DNA of 64,000 nucleotides, taken from positions 124,001-188,000 of the forward strand of contig JAMPIV010015263.1 of assembly GCA_024509875.1 (NCBI GenBank), read 5' to 3'. This document shows positions 1 through 11,289 of the stretch, one piece after another (position 1 is the first letter of the stretch; each line of letters opens with the position of its first letter). The notes under the pieces were generated by a model. It worked only from the letters and a program-made list of their open reading frames with translations. It was not told the origin of the DNA and searched no databases. Made by a program: the position numbers and the translations under genes. The stretch comes from Oreohelix idahoensis (taxonomy: Eukaryota > Mollusca > Gastropoda > Stylommatophora > Oreohelicidae).

Positions 1-57
1 CCGGTGTTATGTGTTGCGATTCGTACTAATGACCCATCATCGAAGCATCATTTTTTG
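1..57 (+). repeat. Upstream part of a ~469-bp direct repeat
   Basis: The first 57 bases recur at 470-526 with few changes (both begin CCGGTGTTATG), and in both places a tRNA-derived SINE follows. The spacing is 469 bp. The window edge prevents deciding whether this is a tandem array or a two-copy duplication. Confidence 0.6.
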
Positions 58-280
58 GTGATGCCTAGATAGCAGGGAGGATAGTGTGATTCGCTTGCAT
101 AGCTAGGCGGTGGTGTCGCACGGAAGGTCCTGGGTTCGAGTCCTGGGTACGCCACTCACGTCTGTTGTTTTTCTGTTGTCTAATTTTCTACTTCTTTATT
201 TCTTACGACTGCCTGAAAACATACCTTTATGTTTGTCTAATATTTATTTACTGTTTACAGGCGTCAGGTTTCCCTTCCTT
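58..280 (+). repeat. tRNA-derived SINE, family A, copy 1
   Basis: The head has polymerase III promoter-like boxes: TAGCTAGGCGG (A-box-like) near 99-110 and GGTTCGAGTCC (B-box-like) near 133-143. It is followed by a conserved body (TTTCTGTTGTCTA, CTTCTTTATTTCT) and a tail running from TATTTATTTACTG into GGTTTCCC. Four more copies occur in the window, at 527-720, 38561-38755, 45970-46071 (minus) and 61752-61982 (minus), which defines the consensus. The open reading frame across it (110-343) is the repeat and not a gene. Confidence 0.7.
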
Positions 281-526
281 ATGTATTTAAAATGTTTATA
301 CAATACCAAAATCTACCCTCTGTCCTGTACTTACTGTTCTTAGTCGTCTATCATTTACTAGACATAGTGTTAAGGTCTTTGTCTTGTGTAGTCTGACCTA
401 CACTGTATAATAGGGGAACAACAGAAGTGATTGCGTCATTAATAGGCTGGACTGCCCTAGGTAAATTTCCGGTGTTATGTGTTGCGGTTCGCACTAATGA
501 CATGTCATCGAAGCATCATTTTTTTG

Positions 527-720
527 TGATGCGTAGATGGCAGGGAGGATAAAGTGATTCGCTTGCATAGCTAGGCGGTGGTGTCGCACGGAAGGTCCTG
601 GATTCGAGTCCTGGGTACGCCACTCACTTCTGTTGTTTTTCTGTTGTCTAGTTTTCTACTTCTTTATTTCTCACGAGTGCCTGGAAACATACCTTTATGT
701 TTGTCTAATATTTATTTGCC
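527..720 (+). repeat. tRNA-derived SINE, family A, copy 2
   Basis: Nearly identical to the copy at 58-280 through the tRNA-like head and the CT-rich body. It stops abruptly at 720 in TATTTATTTGCC, where a LINE fragment begins, so the final part of the tail is missing. Confidence 0.7.
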
Positions 721-721
721 A

Positions 722-1039
722 TCAGCGCCTTGCTATATCTTCATTGTTCTTTTTATAGGTCTCCAGTTCTCTTCCGAATGTGGGAATTAGGTCTCCCGCT
801 CCTCTCTTATCTTGGGCTTTTCCAAAGGAAAAAAAAGATTGACTTGTAATACTATTTACAGTTTTCATCAGCGTTTGTTCTAACCATTGCTGAAGTCTTC
901 TTTGCATTCCTCGTTCCACTAGCACTTGTCTGGTTCTTGTCAGCAGTTCCACGCTGGTGATCTTGACACACCGTTTTAGACCTTCTATTCTATGCAAGCA
1001 CCCATTTATGACTGACTGTACGAGCATTCCAAATATCAT
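722..1039 (-). pseudogene. RTE-like LINE fragment, C-terminal end
   Basis: The minus-strand reading frame (105 codons) resembles the end of the LINE polyprotein at 16557-18139. Both carry INGC-RIEGLK, then a short gap, then ELLTRTRQV, then a basic stretch, then (N/D)SIT-QS and RELET. Divergence is strong and the conserved WIGHTLRK motif is lost. It is an old 3'-end fragment without coding potential. It abuts the SINE ending at 720. Confidence 0.7.
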
Positions 1040-2429
1040 ATTTACAAAGTTTCCTGGAAGACAAAAAGGTGAGTGTTGTGATTCGGAGAAATTTCTGTCA
1101 CTTTTAGCCGAGTGGTCTACCCTGTCTTGTTCTCTAATTTTTGCCTACGCCCTCTTTTCTGTGTTATAGCTCCTTATAACTCTGTTTCTGGCATTGGTCA
1201 TGTCAGTCTTACGTTGGACAGGCTAATTCCACATCTTTACACGTGGACATCGGCATCTATCTAAAGGTTCTTTTATTCTGCCTTTCTAGTAGATGACGGC
1301 TAGTTCCCCGTGTTCTTTGATTTACAAAGAATTATGGACACGGGGAAAACTTCTACCCTTTTAATTGTGCCGCTTTCGTCTCGTCTCGCGAACACCGAGC
1401 ACTCCTAGAAACGCCAGATTACGTCCTTTTCATGTATCTCGAGGCGCCAGGGAATCTCTCCCCTAGGTCTTACGTCTGAATTTGTTTCGTCTAGTGCACG
1501 TGCAAAAGCCACATGCAGACTCTATCTTGCTATATAAGCAAGAGGTCTCTATCACTCAGTACCACTGTCTCAAGGAAATTCTGCCACTGGACAAAGTGAT
1601 ATTCTGCGCCAGAGCTAACAACAGTTGTTAGTGTAACAAATATTCTGTCTTCGGTAAGCTCATTTACTTATTTAATTCATTGGAGTGTTAGCTTAATCTA
1701 ATAGAATAGAGATCCCGTGTTACTTTAATTCATGTTAAATATATATACATTATTTTTTCTTCAGGTAAGTTGTTTTCGTGACCGAGGTGCTCTTAATTTT
1801 GTTAAGTGAGCCACCATCCATAATAATTAATTCTTAGCTAGGCGCAGGGTTTTCTTAAGCCAGAAACGGTGAGCCGGTGTAACGTTAATTTTTACCAAGT
1901 TTTTTCCACTTGGTTTGTGTGTGTGTGGAATATTACTGTAAAGAGTATTACTATTGTGTAAATAATGAGTATCAGCTCAGTGCTATTTTGTTAACATATC
2001 CAGTGTTATTATTTTCTGAGTAATTTACCCACAGGGAGATTTTTAGTATCTTGTGTTAAATTTAACTGTACTATTATGCTCGTAAGCTTTGTATGTGTGT
2101 GTGTGTGCGGGAGTACGTTGGATACAGCCATTCTAAAAATAAATTGGTCACGCCGCGCAGCGACAACTGACGCACTCTCAAGCGAACAGAGATTTTCGAT
2201 CGATAAAGTGGGCGAGACTGTACTGATGAGAGCTTGTTTTGGTTTGTGTGGGGTGCAAAACGGAGAGAAAGAGTTTGTTTTGATTTTGTGAGTGGAAAGT
2301 GGAAGTGTGTTTATATTTTGCATGGTTGAGATACTAACCGAGGAGTAGGCTACATGTAGTACTGAGATATCGTATTGCTGTAAATTGTCGGAGCCTTGGT
2401 CAGCATTTGTTTCATGTTTCCTGATGTGA
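1040..2429. other. Non-coding stretch with promoter-like TATA motif
   Basis: No gene was recognised. At 1305-1346 there is a hairpin with two stem blocks (CCCCGTGT/ACACGGGG and TCTTTG/CAAAGA). Near 1530-1540 GCTATATAAGCAAG is followed about 25 bases later by TCACTCAGTA, an arrangement like a TATA box and initiator. This could be a host promoter or the promoter of an undetected LTR. TG-rich short repeats occur near 1917-1930 and 2092-2107. Confidence 0.3.
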
Positions 2430-2919
2430 TTACACTGACAAACAACATTTTTCTTTCTTATATAAGAATAAGTGTTCTTAGGTCAGTTTCTTGCGCTGAT
2501 TTCAAATTTGAAATCCGTTTATCTCTATCACATCGGGTTCTTAAGATATTTGTGAATAAATATATTTTTGGGAAACCGTTATTTGCTCCGTTTCATTTTT
2601 ACTATATAACTTATTAAAAATTAATAAAATGCAAAATAATTCTACATTTTATACTGCTAAAAGATGCATGACATATGTTACGCTATTTTTCAAATAGTTA
2701 CTGTATTTTGAAATAATTCTGAGCGAAATATGGCTTCTAGAAGTTGTAGAAATTCGGCTGATCTGTTCTGTTACGTATGCGGATATTTTACCGATCGTGT
2801 TCACCAGAAAAACTTTACACCATTACTAAAGAAAGCATATGAACTTTATTTCAATTCGAAAGTTGATGATGCAAATAAATCTTGGAAGCCAAATGCAGTT
2901 TGTTCGACTTGTGCAAATA

Positions 2920-4463
2920 TACCTGTCACAAAAAGTAAGGGATATTGAATTTAAAAGTTATCCAAAGACAATATATTTCAAATTAGTTCCTTTATTCCTT
3001 CGTACAAGTAAACTTGAGCATCATAACAAGACATTTGCGGTATAAGAAGTGTTATGGCTTTACTCACTTGATTTTAGTCGCACTGGCAACCAAGGTGGGG
3101 TATGTACTTCATTTTCACAAAAATATTCCGATATTTCTAAAAACGTGTAGGGCCCCCGTTTGCCGCTAAACATGCATTGCAACGACGTCTCATACTGCAA
3201 ATAAGTCTTCTGATGTTGTCTTGAGGAATTCTCTGCCCCTCCTGCTGAAGGGCCTGGGCTAACTGCTGAAGAGTCTGTGGAGCGGCTGGACGTTGTTGGA
3301 CGCGTCTATTCAGGAGGTCCCACAAATGCTCAATAGGAGACAGGTCGGGGGACATCGGCGGCCACGATAACGTTCGGATATGCTGCATCTGAAGGTGATC
3401 TTGGACGACGCGAGCACGGTGAGGACGTGCATTGTCATCCTGGAAGATGAAATCTGGTCCGTGCCGTTGAGCAAGTGGCACAACGATAGGCTCGATGATG
3501 TTGTCACGGTAGTAGAGATCTGTGATATTGACCTGGCATATGTGAAGGTCGGTCCTGTCATTCATACAGATGCCTGCCCACACCATTACACTGCCACCTC
3601 CATAACGGTTGTGTGCAACAGTTGCAGGAGGCTGGTAACGCTTACTTCGCCGTCGCCAGACACGTATTCGGCGATCATGAAAATCCAAAACTAAACGGGA
3701 CTCATCAGAAAACATCACTGATGCCCACTGTTGATTGGTCCACCGATGATGACGTTGGCACCAATCCATTCTTGCTCACCTGTGTTGTGGTGACATGGGC
3801 AAAGCTACAAACGGTCTGCGTGAGGCCTGTTGCACTTGGTGCAAACGGTTTCGTACTGTCTGTGTTGAGACCCGGATCCCAGTGGTCTGTTGAAGGTGTT
3901 GCTGAAGTTGAGTAGCATTTAGAGTTCGAGTTCTGAGGGCCTGAGTAACAAGAAGTTGATCTTGGCGGCGTGTAGTGACTCTTGGGCGGCCAGTCCGAGG
4001 AAGATCAGCCACTGTGCGGAAATTTTGATACCTGTTCCACAGTCTGCTGACAACTGACTGTGAAACATTGAGGTTTCGAGCAACATCCACTTGCCGACTT
4101 CCGGTTTGCAACATGCCTATGCCTATCCATCTCTGCTGTTCTGTCAAACGTTCCATGACGAAGAAAAGACATTTTATCCGTTGCAGAGTCTTTTTATACC
4201 TGTCCATGGTGAGTAGTGTTCATCAAACCCGAGATACACGCATTTTTGTGAAAAAGAATAATGTGTGAACTTTACGGATGGGGCCCACCTCTGTTCTTGG
4301 GATTGGCTTACTCATCACGAGTAACCAGGTCAACATGATATTGCACGTGAGAGTGGAGAAGAGCGTGCTCGATATGTCCGTACAACCATTAAAATACGAA
4401 ATCCACTCTGTTGTAAAATAATACATACCATCTTAAAATATCCCCTACTTTTTGTGACTAGTA
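2920..4463 (-). mobile_element. Tc1/mariner element inserted in the CACTG transposon
   Basis: A complete 1,544-bp element. The 26-bp inverted repeats begin TACCTGTCACAAAAAG at 2920 and, on the other strand, TACTAGTCACAAAAAG at 4463. The TA target duplication is at 2918-2919 and 4464-4465. The uninterrupted sister copy near 31240-31250 reads straight through TGCAAATACATTGG, so the empty site is directly visible. The transposase lies on the minus strand. Confidence 0.93.
3137..4207 (-). pseudogene. Tc1-type transposase with one in-frame stop
   Basis: The frame runs from the ATG at 4207 to 3137, about 356 codons, the usual size for Tc1 transposases. It has an N-terminal helix-turn-helix (QVDVARNLNVSQSVVSRLW) and a GRPR AT-hook-like motif. 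The DDE catalytic domain follows: D in FSDESR, D in QDDNARPH and E in SPIEHLW. The last two are separated by 34 residues, giving the DD34E signature. The only break seen is a TGA at 3776-3778, one base from CGA, two codons before the internal methionine at 3769. Both halves are in the same frame and no frameshift is present. The element is probably inactive but young compared with its neighbours. Confidence 0.9.
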
Positions 4464-6360
4464 TACATTGGCAGGTTGGTTACGAAAATCGCCGAAGCAT
4501 AAGTCGATGCCTTTTGGAGTGCCAGTAATATGGCGTGAACCGACAAATCACGCTACTGATTGTTACTTCTGCTTGACAAATATCCATGGTTTCACTTTTA
4601 AAACTAGAAAGTCTGTGGTTTATCCAAATATTGAATCGGTTTCGAAACCAGTGCCTCATGATCCAATCACGTGTCCGATCCAAGTTCCACCAGAACAATA
4701 TCCGTTAGACGTGAATGAACCATCAGACAGTGATAGTTTACCTGCTTTAGAAACTAATTCTGACTTGGATTATATACCGGTGAATGATGGTGTTCACTTA
4801 ATTAACCATTCAGAACTTTCAGATCTAATACGTGATCTCGCTCTTACCAAAGGACAAGCAGAACTACTCGGTTCGCGACTCAAAGAAGGAATCTTTTAGC
4901 GCCCAATATTCCGATATCTAAATTTCGTCATAGACACAGAGAACTTGTTCAATACTTTGAGATGGATGATGACATTTGCTATTGCAAAGATGTAAACGGT
5001 CTAATGGTGCACCTCGGTCATGAGCACATAGTCAACGAATGGTGACTTTTCATCGACTCTTCCAAGACTAGTCTAAAAGCCGTGTTATTGCATAACGGAA
5101 ATTTATTTTCATCAATTCCAGTAGCCTACTCTGTTCATATGAAAGAAACTTATGACAATATGGCTATACTTTTGGCAAAAATAAAGTACAATGACTACCA
5201 ATGGCGGATTTGTGGAGACCTAAAGGTCATTGCAATTCTCACGGGCATGCAGACTGGGTATATTAAATTTTGTTGCTTCCTATGTGAATGGGACAGCCGC
5301 AACAGACAGGAACATTATGCAAGAAAGGTGTGGCCTATCAGGGATCGTATGCAGCTCGGGCATAAAAATGTAATACACGAGCCATTAGTTAACAAAGACA
5401 GCATCATTTTTCCACCGTTACATATAAAGTTGGGGCTCAAGAAGAATTTCGTAAAAGCGTTAGATAAAACGAGCAAAGCTTTCACTTATCTTCGAGAAAA
5501 GTTTCCGCAAGTTAGCGATGCAAAGATAAAGGAAGGTATCTTTATAGGACCTTAGATTAGGAAAGTTATTGCAGACAAACAATTCGAGAACTTGTTACAT
5601 GGTAGTGAACTTCGCGCATGGATGGCATTCAAATCGATCGTCGATAACTTTCTGGGAAATCACAAATCTGTCGACTATGTGCATGTTGTTAAGCAGTGCA
5701 TAGATGCATACAGAATTATGGGCTGTCACATGTCCCTCAAAATCCATTTGCTCGATTCGCATCTTGACTTTTTCCCTGACAACCTTGGCGAAGTCAGCGA
5801 TAAGCATGGAGAACGATTCCATCAAGATATCGCCGTAATGGAGTCACGTTATCAAGGACGGTGGAGTGTGACCATGCTTGCCGATTATTGTTGGATGCTT
5901 CATCGCGATGTACCACATGCCATTCACCGACGAAAGTCGACTGCAAAGAAATTCAAGCCTACATAACTGTTATACTTCTTGTACGAATGATGTTGTAATA
6001 CTGTATGCGTTGTTAAAAAACTTCAATTGCGTATTTCTAGAGATCCCAACCTGATAGAGAAAAACGGTTTGCAGATTTAAAAACAGCGCATTAAAATTGA
6101 CCAGAAAAACATAGAAATGTTAGAGAAAGAAAAAAAATTTTTTTTTTGTTAGCCAGTGTTATCTGCTGTCCGGGGATTACTATTGTCCGCATAATAATTA
6201 TTACCAGGCAGTCTACGTCATACTGCCAGGTTTCAGTTATAGGCTGGGGAGTGGATTACGAACCACAGCCTATTGTTGAAAGTGTCTATTGCTCCAGCAT
6301 ATACGGGCTGTCGTCTTTGCCATCCAGTCATTTTAGGCAAAACTGTTATTAATGATAATG

Positions 6361-6905
6361 TTAATCAGAATCGACGTCATTGCACTCCGGGCAAACCCAT
6401 AGGTGCTCGGTCTCCCTCAGCAAATGTCGAAGGGAATTAATGCTAATTGTTCCTGTTGCGCACTGGTTATATACACGGCGGATGCGTAGTCTCATACGTC
6501 CATCCCAGGTGGTCTTACGTTTGATGCCAAATTCCAGCAGTCTTAGCCTTGATGATTCATCGATTGCAGTGTCATTCTCTAACAGACGAACATGAACTGC
6601 CCTCCGTATTTCTTCCTTATCCATGGCCTATGCACCTTTTATGGGTGCTCTTGAAGCTAGTCTCAGTTCTTTCATTGCCACGTACCCCGGCATGACCAGG
6701 ACAGTAGATCCATATCGGTTCTTGAAGATTCGATGCTTCTATGGAGGTTTTCCATCCGTGTCGAAGCCAACCATTTTGGACCTTTCGACTTATGGATTGT
6801 GAGTCTGATAAAACAACAAGTCTGATACAATATCAGACTTTGTGTGTGATGCAACACTGCCCAACCCATTAACAGGCAGTTGATTTGGAGCATACCCCTA
6901 TACAT
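6361..6905 (-). pseudogene. LINE C-terminal fragment (RNase H and tail)
   Basis: On the minus strand, IYCPGHAGVRGNE near 6670-6720 matches the RNase H C-terminus found in RNase H-bearing LINEs (W-I-x-G-H-x-G-x-x-G-N-E). After it comes a frame of 87 codons (6361-6624) with ESSRLRLLEFG, a basic stretch, NQCATGTISI and EHLWVCPECND. Frameshifts separate the parts. Short stretches of similar sequence recur at 6306-6350 and 7011-7060 (GCTGTCGYCTTTGCCATCCA), so the debris probably spans about 6290-7100. Confidence 0.6.
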
Positions 6906-7100
6906 TTATTTATGTTACCTACACTTAAGCAGTAGCCTTGTGTCCTGGATTATTTACCTACAGCACAGATTGCGGCCAGTTGCAGTTAATCATCATCTCG
7001 ACACCTAGGGGCTGTCGCCTTTGCCATCCAGTCAGTTTTGGCAACACTGTCCGACTCATTGATAGCCGTTTACAGCTGAGTATACCGACATAACGACCAA

Positions 7101-8470
7101 GAAGTGTAGTAAGTTGCCAGTACTCGTCCCCTGTTTTTATAGTTCAAGTCTTCATAAATCCAGTATAAGAGGTACCCTAGCGCGCCATCTGGATACTCGC
7201 TCACCAGCAAATATCCTCGTCAATTGGATAGATTTGGATCAGTGGGTGCAAGTATCTCTGCATTTGTTTTAATATCCTCCACCTGCTAGTGGTCTCCAGC
7301 CACCGTAAATTGTGAATTAATAGGATTTATTACCACTCTGTTACAGAGAGAGTTTATCTCCATAGACTGGAAATTTCAACCTTGGTGGAACAGAGTAGTG
7401 GTGTTTTCGTCATGCAGAGAAATTAACTTACTTACCAGGATTATTAATATAAGGAGTGGCCGTTTCCTCGCGAAACTGGGGGCTTAACCCCTTTAGTTAG
7501 TTTTTCTTGGGAGTGTGAAAGTGTACGGGTGTTGGTGGTTTGGAGTGAGACGTTTTTGCCTGAGAGATTGAGTGAAGTTTTTGTGTTATTTTTCTGTTGT
7601 TGTGATATTGATTTATTCACTAGCCCTTCAGAGCTACGGAAGGCATTACTTATTATTTTTTTTTTTTTTGGTTCAATGTTGGGGTTTCTTTAATAATTAT
7701 ACTTATATGTACTAAGCGGTCAGAATTCACTCTATTCTAACTGTCACTTAATGTTTGCTGTTGTAGTCCTTACTGTAGTAGATTATTCTATTTAGCTTTG
7801 GAGGACGGACGAGGGTACGAAATATTAAACAGAGCCCGAGTATGGCTGGGAAGTAGACCCAAGATATTTGATTATATCTCTCTTCTCTCCAGAAATCCTA
7901 CCTCTCTCCATATTTTCATTAGTGACTTTAATTTTCTCTATTTCCACATTACTCATTCATATTCTGTCTAAACTCAGACATTCTCTATTTCCATACTCGC
8001 GACAGTGAGTCAGCAACAGACTCATTTCAGCTTTGTGTGTGATGCGTCGTAAACCTCTGTGATTTCAGGAGGATAATAATTTTACTAAGTATGCACGCTT
8101 CAAAGATCGCTTTCAACAGGCTGAGGTTTTTTTTTTCATGAAATAGCAATAATTTATTTCCTAAGAACTGAAGAAGCAGTAATTACACTACGTTTTTCCC
8201 AAACTAGTCTACGTTCTGTGAAAGTCATCGGATTGTTCCTTGAGGATATCCTAAAATCTCTTGAGTTTTCTAGGACCTCAGTGAACTCAATAATATCGTA
8301 TTTCCCACACGTTTATCGTATCCTTTTTCTAATGTTTCCTTTCAGCAGAGACTACCAATCAGTCTAGTTATCTTCCCTACGACATTGTTTTTAAAGTCTG
8401 GAGTTTGATGATTTCTTCTCTGCAGGAATTTCTTGTTTGATATACCTTACAATTAATCATGTCTTTAGAC
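7101..8470. other. Non-coding AT-rich stretch, nothing recognised
   Basis: No frame with family resemblance and no clear repeat boundary was found. T-rich runs occur at 7655-7670 and 8130-8140. Confidence 0.4.
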
Positions 8471-8689
8471 CAGGGTTTCTCCACCGAGGTTCCGCGAGAG
8501 GTACCTAGGGGTTCCGGGAGAGAACATGACTGAAAATTTAAAAAACGTATTTTTTTAAAGTCTTTTATAAAACTGTGTCTAAGGCTATATTTTTATTCAT
8601 ATTGCTTTGGGCTGTTGTTTTTAGTACCATTATTATACAACATTGTCAATAAATGTTCATGTTATAAACATCTCTCGATTATCCATATC

Positions 8690-8956
8690 CAGTGTCCGCA
8701 CTATGGGTGCTCTCGAGAAAGTCTGTCAGCTTTCTCACTGCTACGTACACCTGCATTACCAGGACAGTAAATCCACACCAGTTCTTGAAGACTTGAGGAT
8801 TCTATTGATGTTTTCCATTCCTACCGCAGCCATCCGTTCTGAACTTTCCTGAGAGTCTAACAATACAATTGCCCTGGTTGATGGAATTTCAGACAACCAC
8901 CTCAGTATTGCAGTAACTGCCTCTACCTCTATTTTCATGCTGGAGGTTGTTGTCAT
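8690..8956 (-). pseudogene. LINE RNase H fragment
   Basis: The minus strand encodes MKIEVEAVTAILRWL followed by IVLLDSQ, then after a frameshift VWIYCPGNAGVRSSEKADRL. These correspond to the catalytic E and D strand segments and the W-I-x-G-H-x-G motif of LINE-encoded RNase H; the H is N here. It resembles the fragment at 6361-6905 and probably comes from the same family. Confidence 0.6.
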
Positions 8957-9458
8957 GTTATTTACAACCGCTATTTAAATTAAATCTACCGAGTCTACCA
9001 TAGAAATGTTAAATCCCGTTTTTGCTTAAGCCAGTTATTAAAAAGAAAGTATTATGTTTGCCTTATGACTATTTAAAATTTATGAAACAGAAAGAAAGAG
9101 ATTATTTTCAAGAGAGATAAGCTAAGCTCAGCTACCTTTGTTTCAAGAAAGATTGACTGAAAAGTTATTTTTAGTTTTAAAACTACGCTTGCACATCCCA
9201 TATTCCATTAGTATCTTGTAAAGTGGACGTTTGTGATAAGACTTTTAGGCCTACATGGAAAAGGTTAAAAATAATAACACTGGACAACAAATTTTGACTT
9301 TTTGTGTGTATCTGAGATTAAACCAAGTTACCTTTATGTTGTTTGGGCTGCTGAATATGAAAATGGCCGTTAAAACACCAGATTGGCTCTAGTTTTTTTT
9401 AAATATCTGTAAAACAAGTTTTACACATTTGCATATACATACCATATGATAATAATGC

Positions 9459-10796
9459 TCATAGCGGAAATGATTCACAGCGACGCTTTTTTGCCTGTCG
9501 CTTGTAATGAGTTTCTGGAGCATCTCTCACAAGGTTCCAACAATAGTCTGCTAGCATTGCTGCATTCCATTTCCATTGGTACCTTTTTTCGATGGCAGTA
9601 ATATCCAGATGAAATCGTACCCCCTGCTCGTCACTGACAGCACCGCAGTTAGCAGGGAAGAAATCCAGATGAGAGTGTAAAAAGTGTAATTTCAAAGACA
9701 TGTTGCACTCTAGTCTCTCGTAGCGCTGCAAGAGGGTTTCTACAAGCTCCTGGTAATTGTCAGCCTTATTGTTTCCTAGAAAGTTTGTGGCCACTTGCTG
9801 GAAAACATTCCAAGCTAACTTTTCATCACCTGTGAGGATATCATCAAAACGCTGATCTCTGAAGAGCTGACGTATCTGTGAACCGACAAATACACCTTCC
9901 TTGATTTTGGCCTCACTAAGTCTGGGAAATTTATCAGAAGGTATAAAAATCCTGCCCCATTTTGATCCATGGCCTTTACAAAATTCGTCATTAGTCCAAG
10001 TTTGATGTGGAGAGGAGGGACCAAGATCTTGTGGTAAAATGTTACCATTATGGAGCAGCACAGCTTTTAAGCTCAACTTGGACGAATCAATGAACAGCCT
10101 CCAATCGTCGTCTTTGTAGTTGATGTGCAGTGCTGCCATCAGACCCAGTATACCAGCGCAAGCAATGAGGTTATCTGTTATTTTGAAATATGGAAGCAGA
10201 CCTTTTTGCCAAGCACGAAACACAGATACATGCACATTCTCTTCTAGAAGATTCCATTGCTGCAGTCTGGACCCCAACAGCTCTGCTTTATTTTTTGGCA
10301 ATTCCAGATCTCTTACTGGATCATTCAATTCACTCTGGGTAATTGTATGTGGCTGTACAGACTCTTCAATAGGCACGAAATCAGGATCTCTTGATGTAGA
10401 TGCTTTCACGGGTGACGGATGAACTGGCCTTATTATCTTCTTCATCATCCAGAGTATAACATTCTGGTGGGTCAGGAACAGGAAGTCCTTCCCCGTGAGG
10501 CACTGGCCGCATAGCAGAGGGAATATTCGGATAGGCCACAGGCCGCTTTTTCTTATTAGAAATACCATGTCCAATTAAAGGAGTCATGCAAATGTAACAA
10601 TCATTAAGATGGTTTGTCGGTCCCCTCCACACCATTGGAACTGCAAAACGCAACGATCGTCCTTTTCGGTTCAACCAGCAGCGCAGATTCGTTGCACAGG
10701 ATTGAGAACATATATGTGGGGTCCAATACCGGTCCTGGTCACCGATCTCACAACCAAAATAAAGGCTGTAAGCTTTCTTTAATCCCCTTCTTCCCC
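9459..10796 (-). pseudogene. Transposase-like gene of CACTG copy 3, deleted and frameshifted
   Basis: Homologous to the genes at 2730-5966 and 29754-31429 but clearly a different subfamily. Conserved pieces: CSQSCAT, VPMVWRGPTNH with CYIC, a linker (ELNDPVRDLELPKNKAELLG), WRLFIDSSKLSLKAVLLHNGN, PPLHIKLGLM, AKIKEGVFVG, NMSLKLHFLHSHLDFFP and VRFHLDI. Immediately after LLHNGN (about 10045) some 80-90 codons are missing, including the ETYDN, GDL and CxxC region. PPLHIKLGL then appears in another frame (9815-10048). A further shift lies near 10430. The N-terminus is lost beside the C-tract at 10793-10807. Confidence 0.78.
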
Positions 10797-10807
10797 CCCC
10801 CCCCCCC
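10793..10807 (+). repeat. Poly-C tract, 15 C
   Basis: An uninterrupted run of 15 C at the point where the CACTG copy 3 coding similarity ends. Length may be unreliable in sequencing. Confidence 0.9.
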
Positions 10808-11289
10808 GGATCTTGAAAACTAGAGCTAATTCGCGATTTTTAAGTTCATATTCGTGATCAGCATGTCCAAATTAGTTAAAAATAGCTACTTTTGTCTCGG
10901 ATACATTTTGGCTGTTGTCCAGTGTAATCAAATAGAAAATTAAAAAAGGAAAAAATGAAGTTTTGTTTCGACCTACACAAGAGTTGATATCCTTTGTGGT
11001 GAGGGGGAAACTACACAAAATAGTAGGCTAATAAGCTGGCCAAAAGTAAACAGATCAATAGAAAAAATAATTCTCAAACTCTGAAGAGCATTGACAATGA
11101 TTATTGGATTATTATATTTACAACTTACTAATCACGCTAAAATACCGTGAGCTGTAGATAAAATAATTTTTTTGCAGGGGTTCCCTGAGCCCTGACAATT
11201 ATTTCAATCGTTCTTCCAGCATTAAAAAAATGTTGAGAATGGCTGAAAAGGCAGCGCATATACATCTGCGCTCGGTGTAGACCCGGGGT

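Larger units (their letters stand above)
2730..5966 (+). pseudogene. Transposase-like gene of the CACTG element, interrupted
   Basis: The reading frame starts at the ATG at 2730 (MASRSCRNSADLF) and ends at the stop at 5964-5966. The N-terminus carries CxxC pairs (FCYVCG, VCSTCA and, after the Tc1 insertion, CYFC), so a zinc-binding region is likely. The central part has LFIDSSK, ETYDNMAILL, CGDLKV, a CxxC (CFLCEWD) and PPLHIKLGL. The end has GERFHQDIAVMESRYQGRW. The acidic residues in FIDSS, CGDL and GERFH are candidate catalytic residues of an RNase H-like fold; this is inference. Lesions: Tc1 inserted after codon 63, a 1-bp loss near 4886, TGA at 5043-5045 where the sister copy has CGA, and TAG at 5553-5555. 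Proteins of this kind are widespread in invertebrate genomes as uncharacterised proteins. Confidence 0.8.
2433..6158 (+). mobile_element. CACTG-ended DNA transposon, copy 1 (with nested Tc1)
   Basis: Ends are CACTGACAAACAACA at 2433 and the inverse of CACTGGCTAACAAAA at 6158. They are flanked by the 3-bp target duplication TTA at 2430-2432 and 6159-6161. Beyond the outer 15 bases the inverted repeats continue imperfectly for about 130 bp (2433-2560 against 6030-6158; shared core blocks GCGCTG, CCGTTT and TCTCTATCA). Without the inserted Tc1 element (1,544 bp plus one TA) the element is 2,180 bp, matching the 2,170-bp copy at 29561-31730. CACTG ends with a 3-bp duplication recall the CACTA/CMC group, but the encoded protein does not let me confirm that placement. 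Confidence 0.85.
9278..10924 (-). mobile_element. CACTG-ended DNA transposon, divergent copy 3
   Basis: Terminal repeats begin CACTGGACAACAAATTTTG at 9278 and, inverted, CACTGGACAACAGCCAAAATG at 10924. They are flanked by TAA on both sides (9275-9277, 10925-10927), the same 3-bp target as in the two other copies. Similarity of the ends continues patchily inward (GTATCTGAG/GTATCCGAG, GAATATG). Length is 1,647 bp, shorter than the 2.17-kb copies because the coding part is internally deleted. Confidence 0.82.
8471..11245. mobile_element. Possible hAT-like element, ends only, with nested insertions
   Basis: The left end begins CAGGGTTTCTCCACC and continues into GGTTCCGCG...GGGGTTCCGGG. The right end, read inverted from 11245, begins CAGCCATTCTCAAC and later includes GGGAACCCCTGCA. 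This is the pattern of hAT terminal repeats. I could not find a matching 8-bp target duplication, so the two ends may belong to different fragments. Inside lie a LINE RNase H fragment and the CACTG element at 9278-10924. Confidence 0.35.

Noticed and set aside
4223..4426. 67-codon minus-strand frame between the Tc1 transposase and its end
   Set aside because: Non-coding flank of the Tc1 element; no conserved motif.
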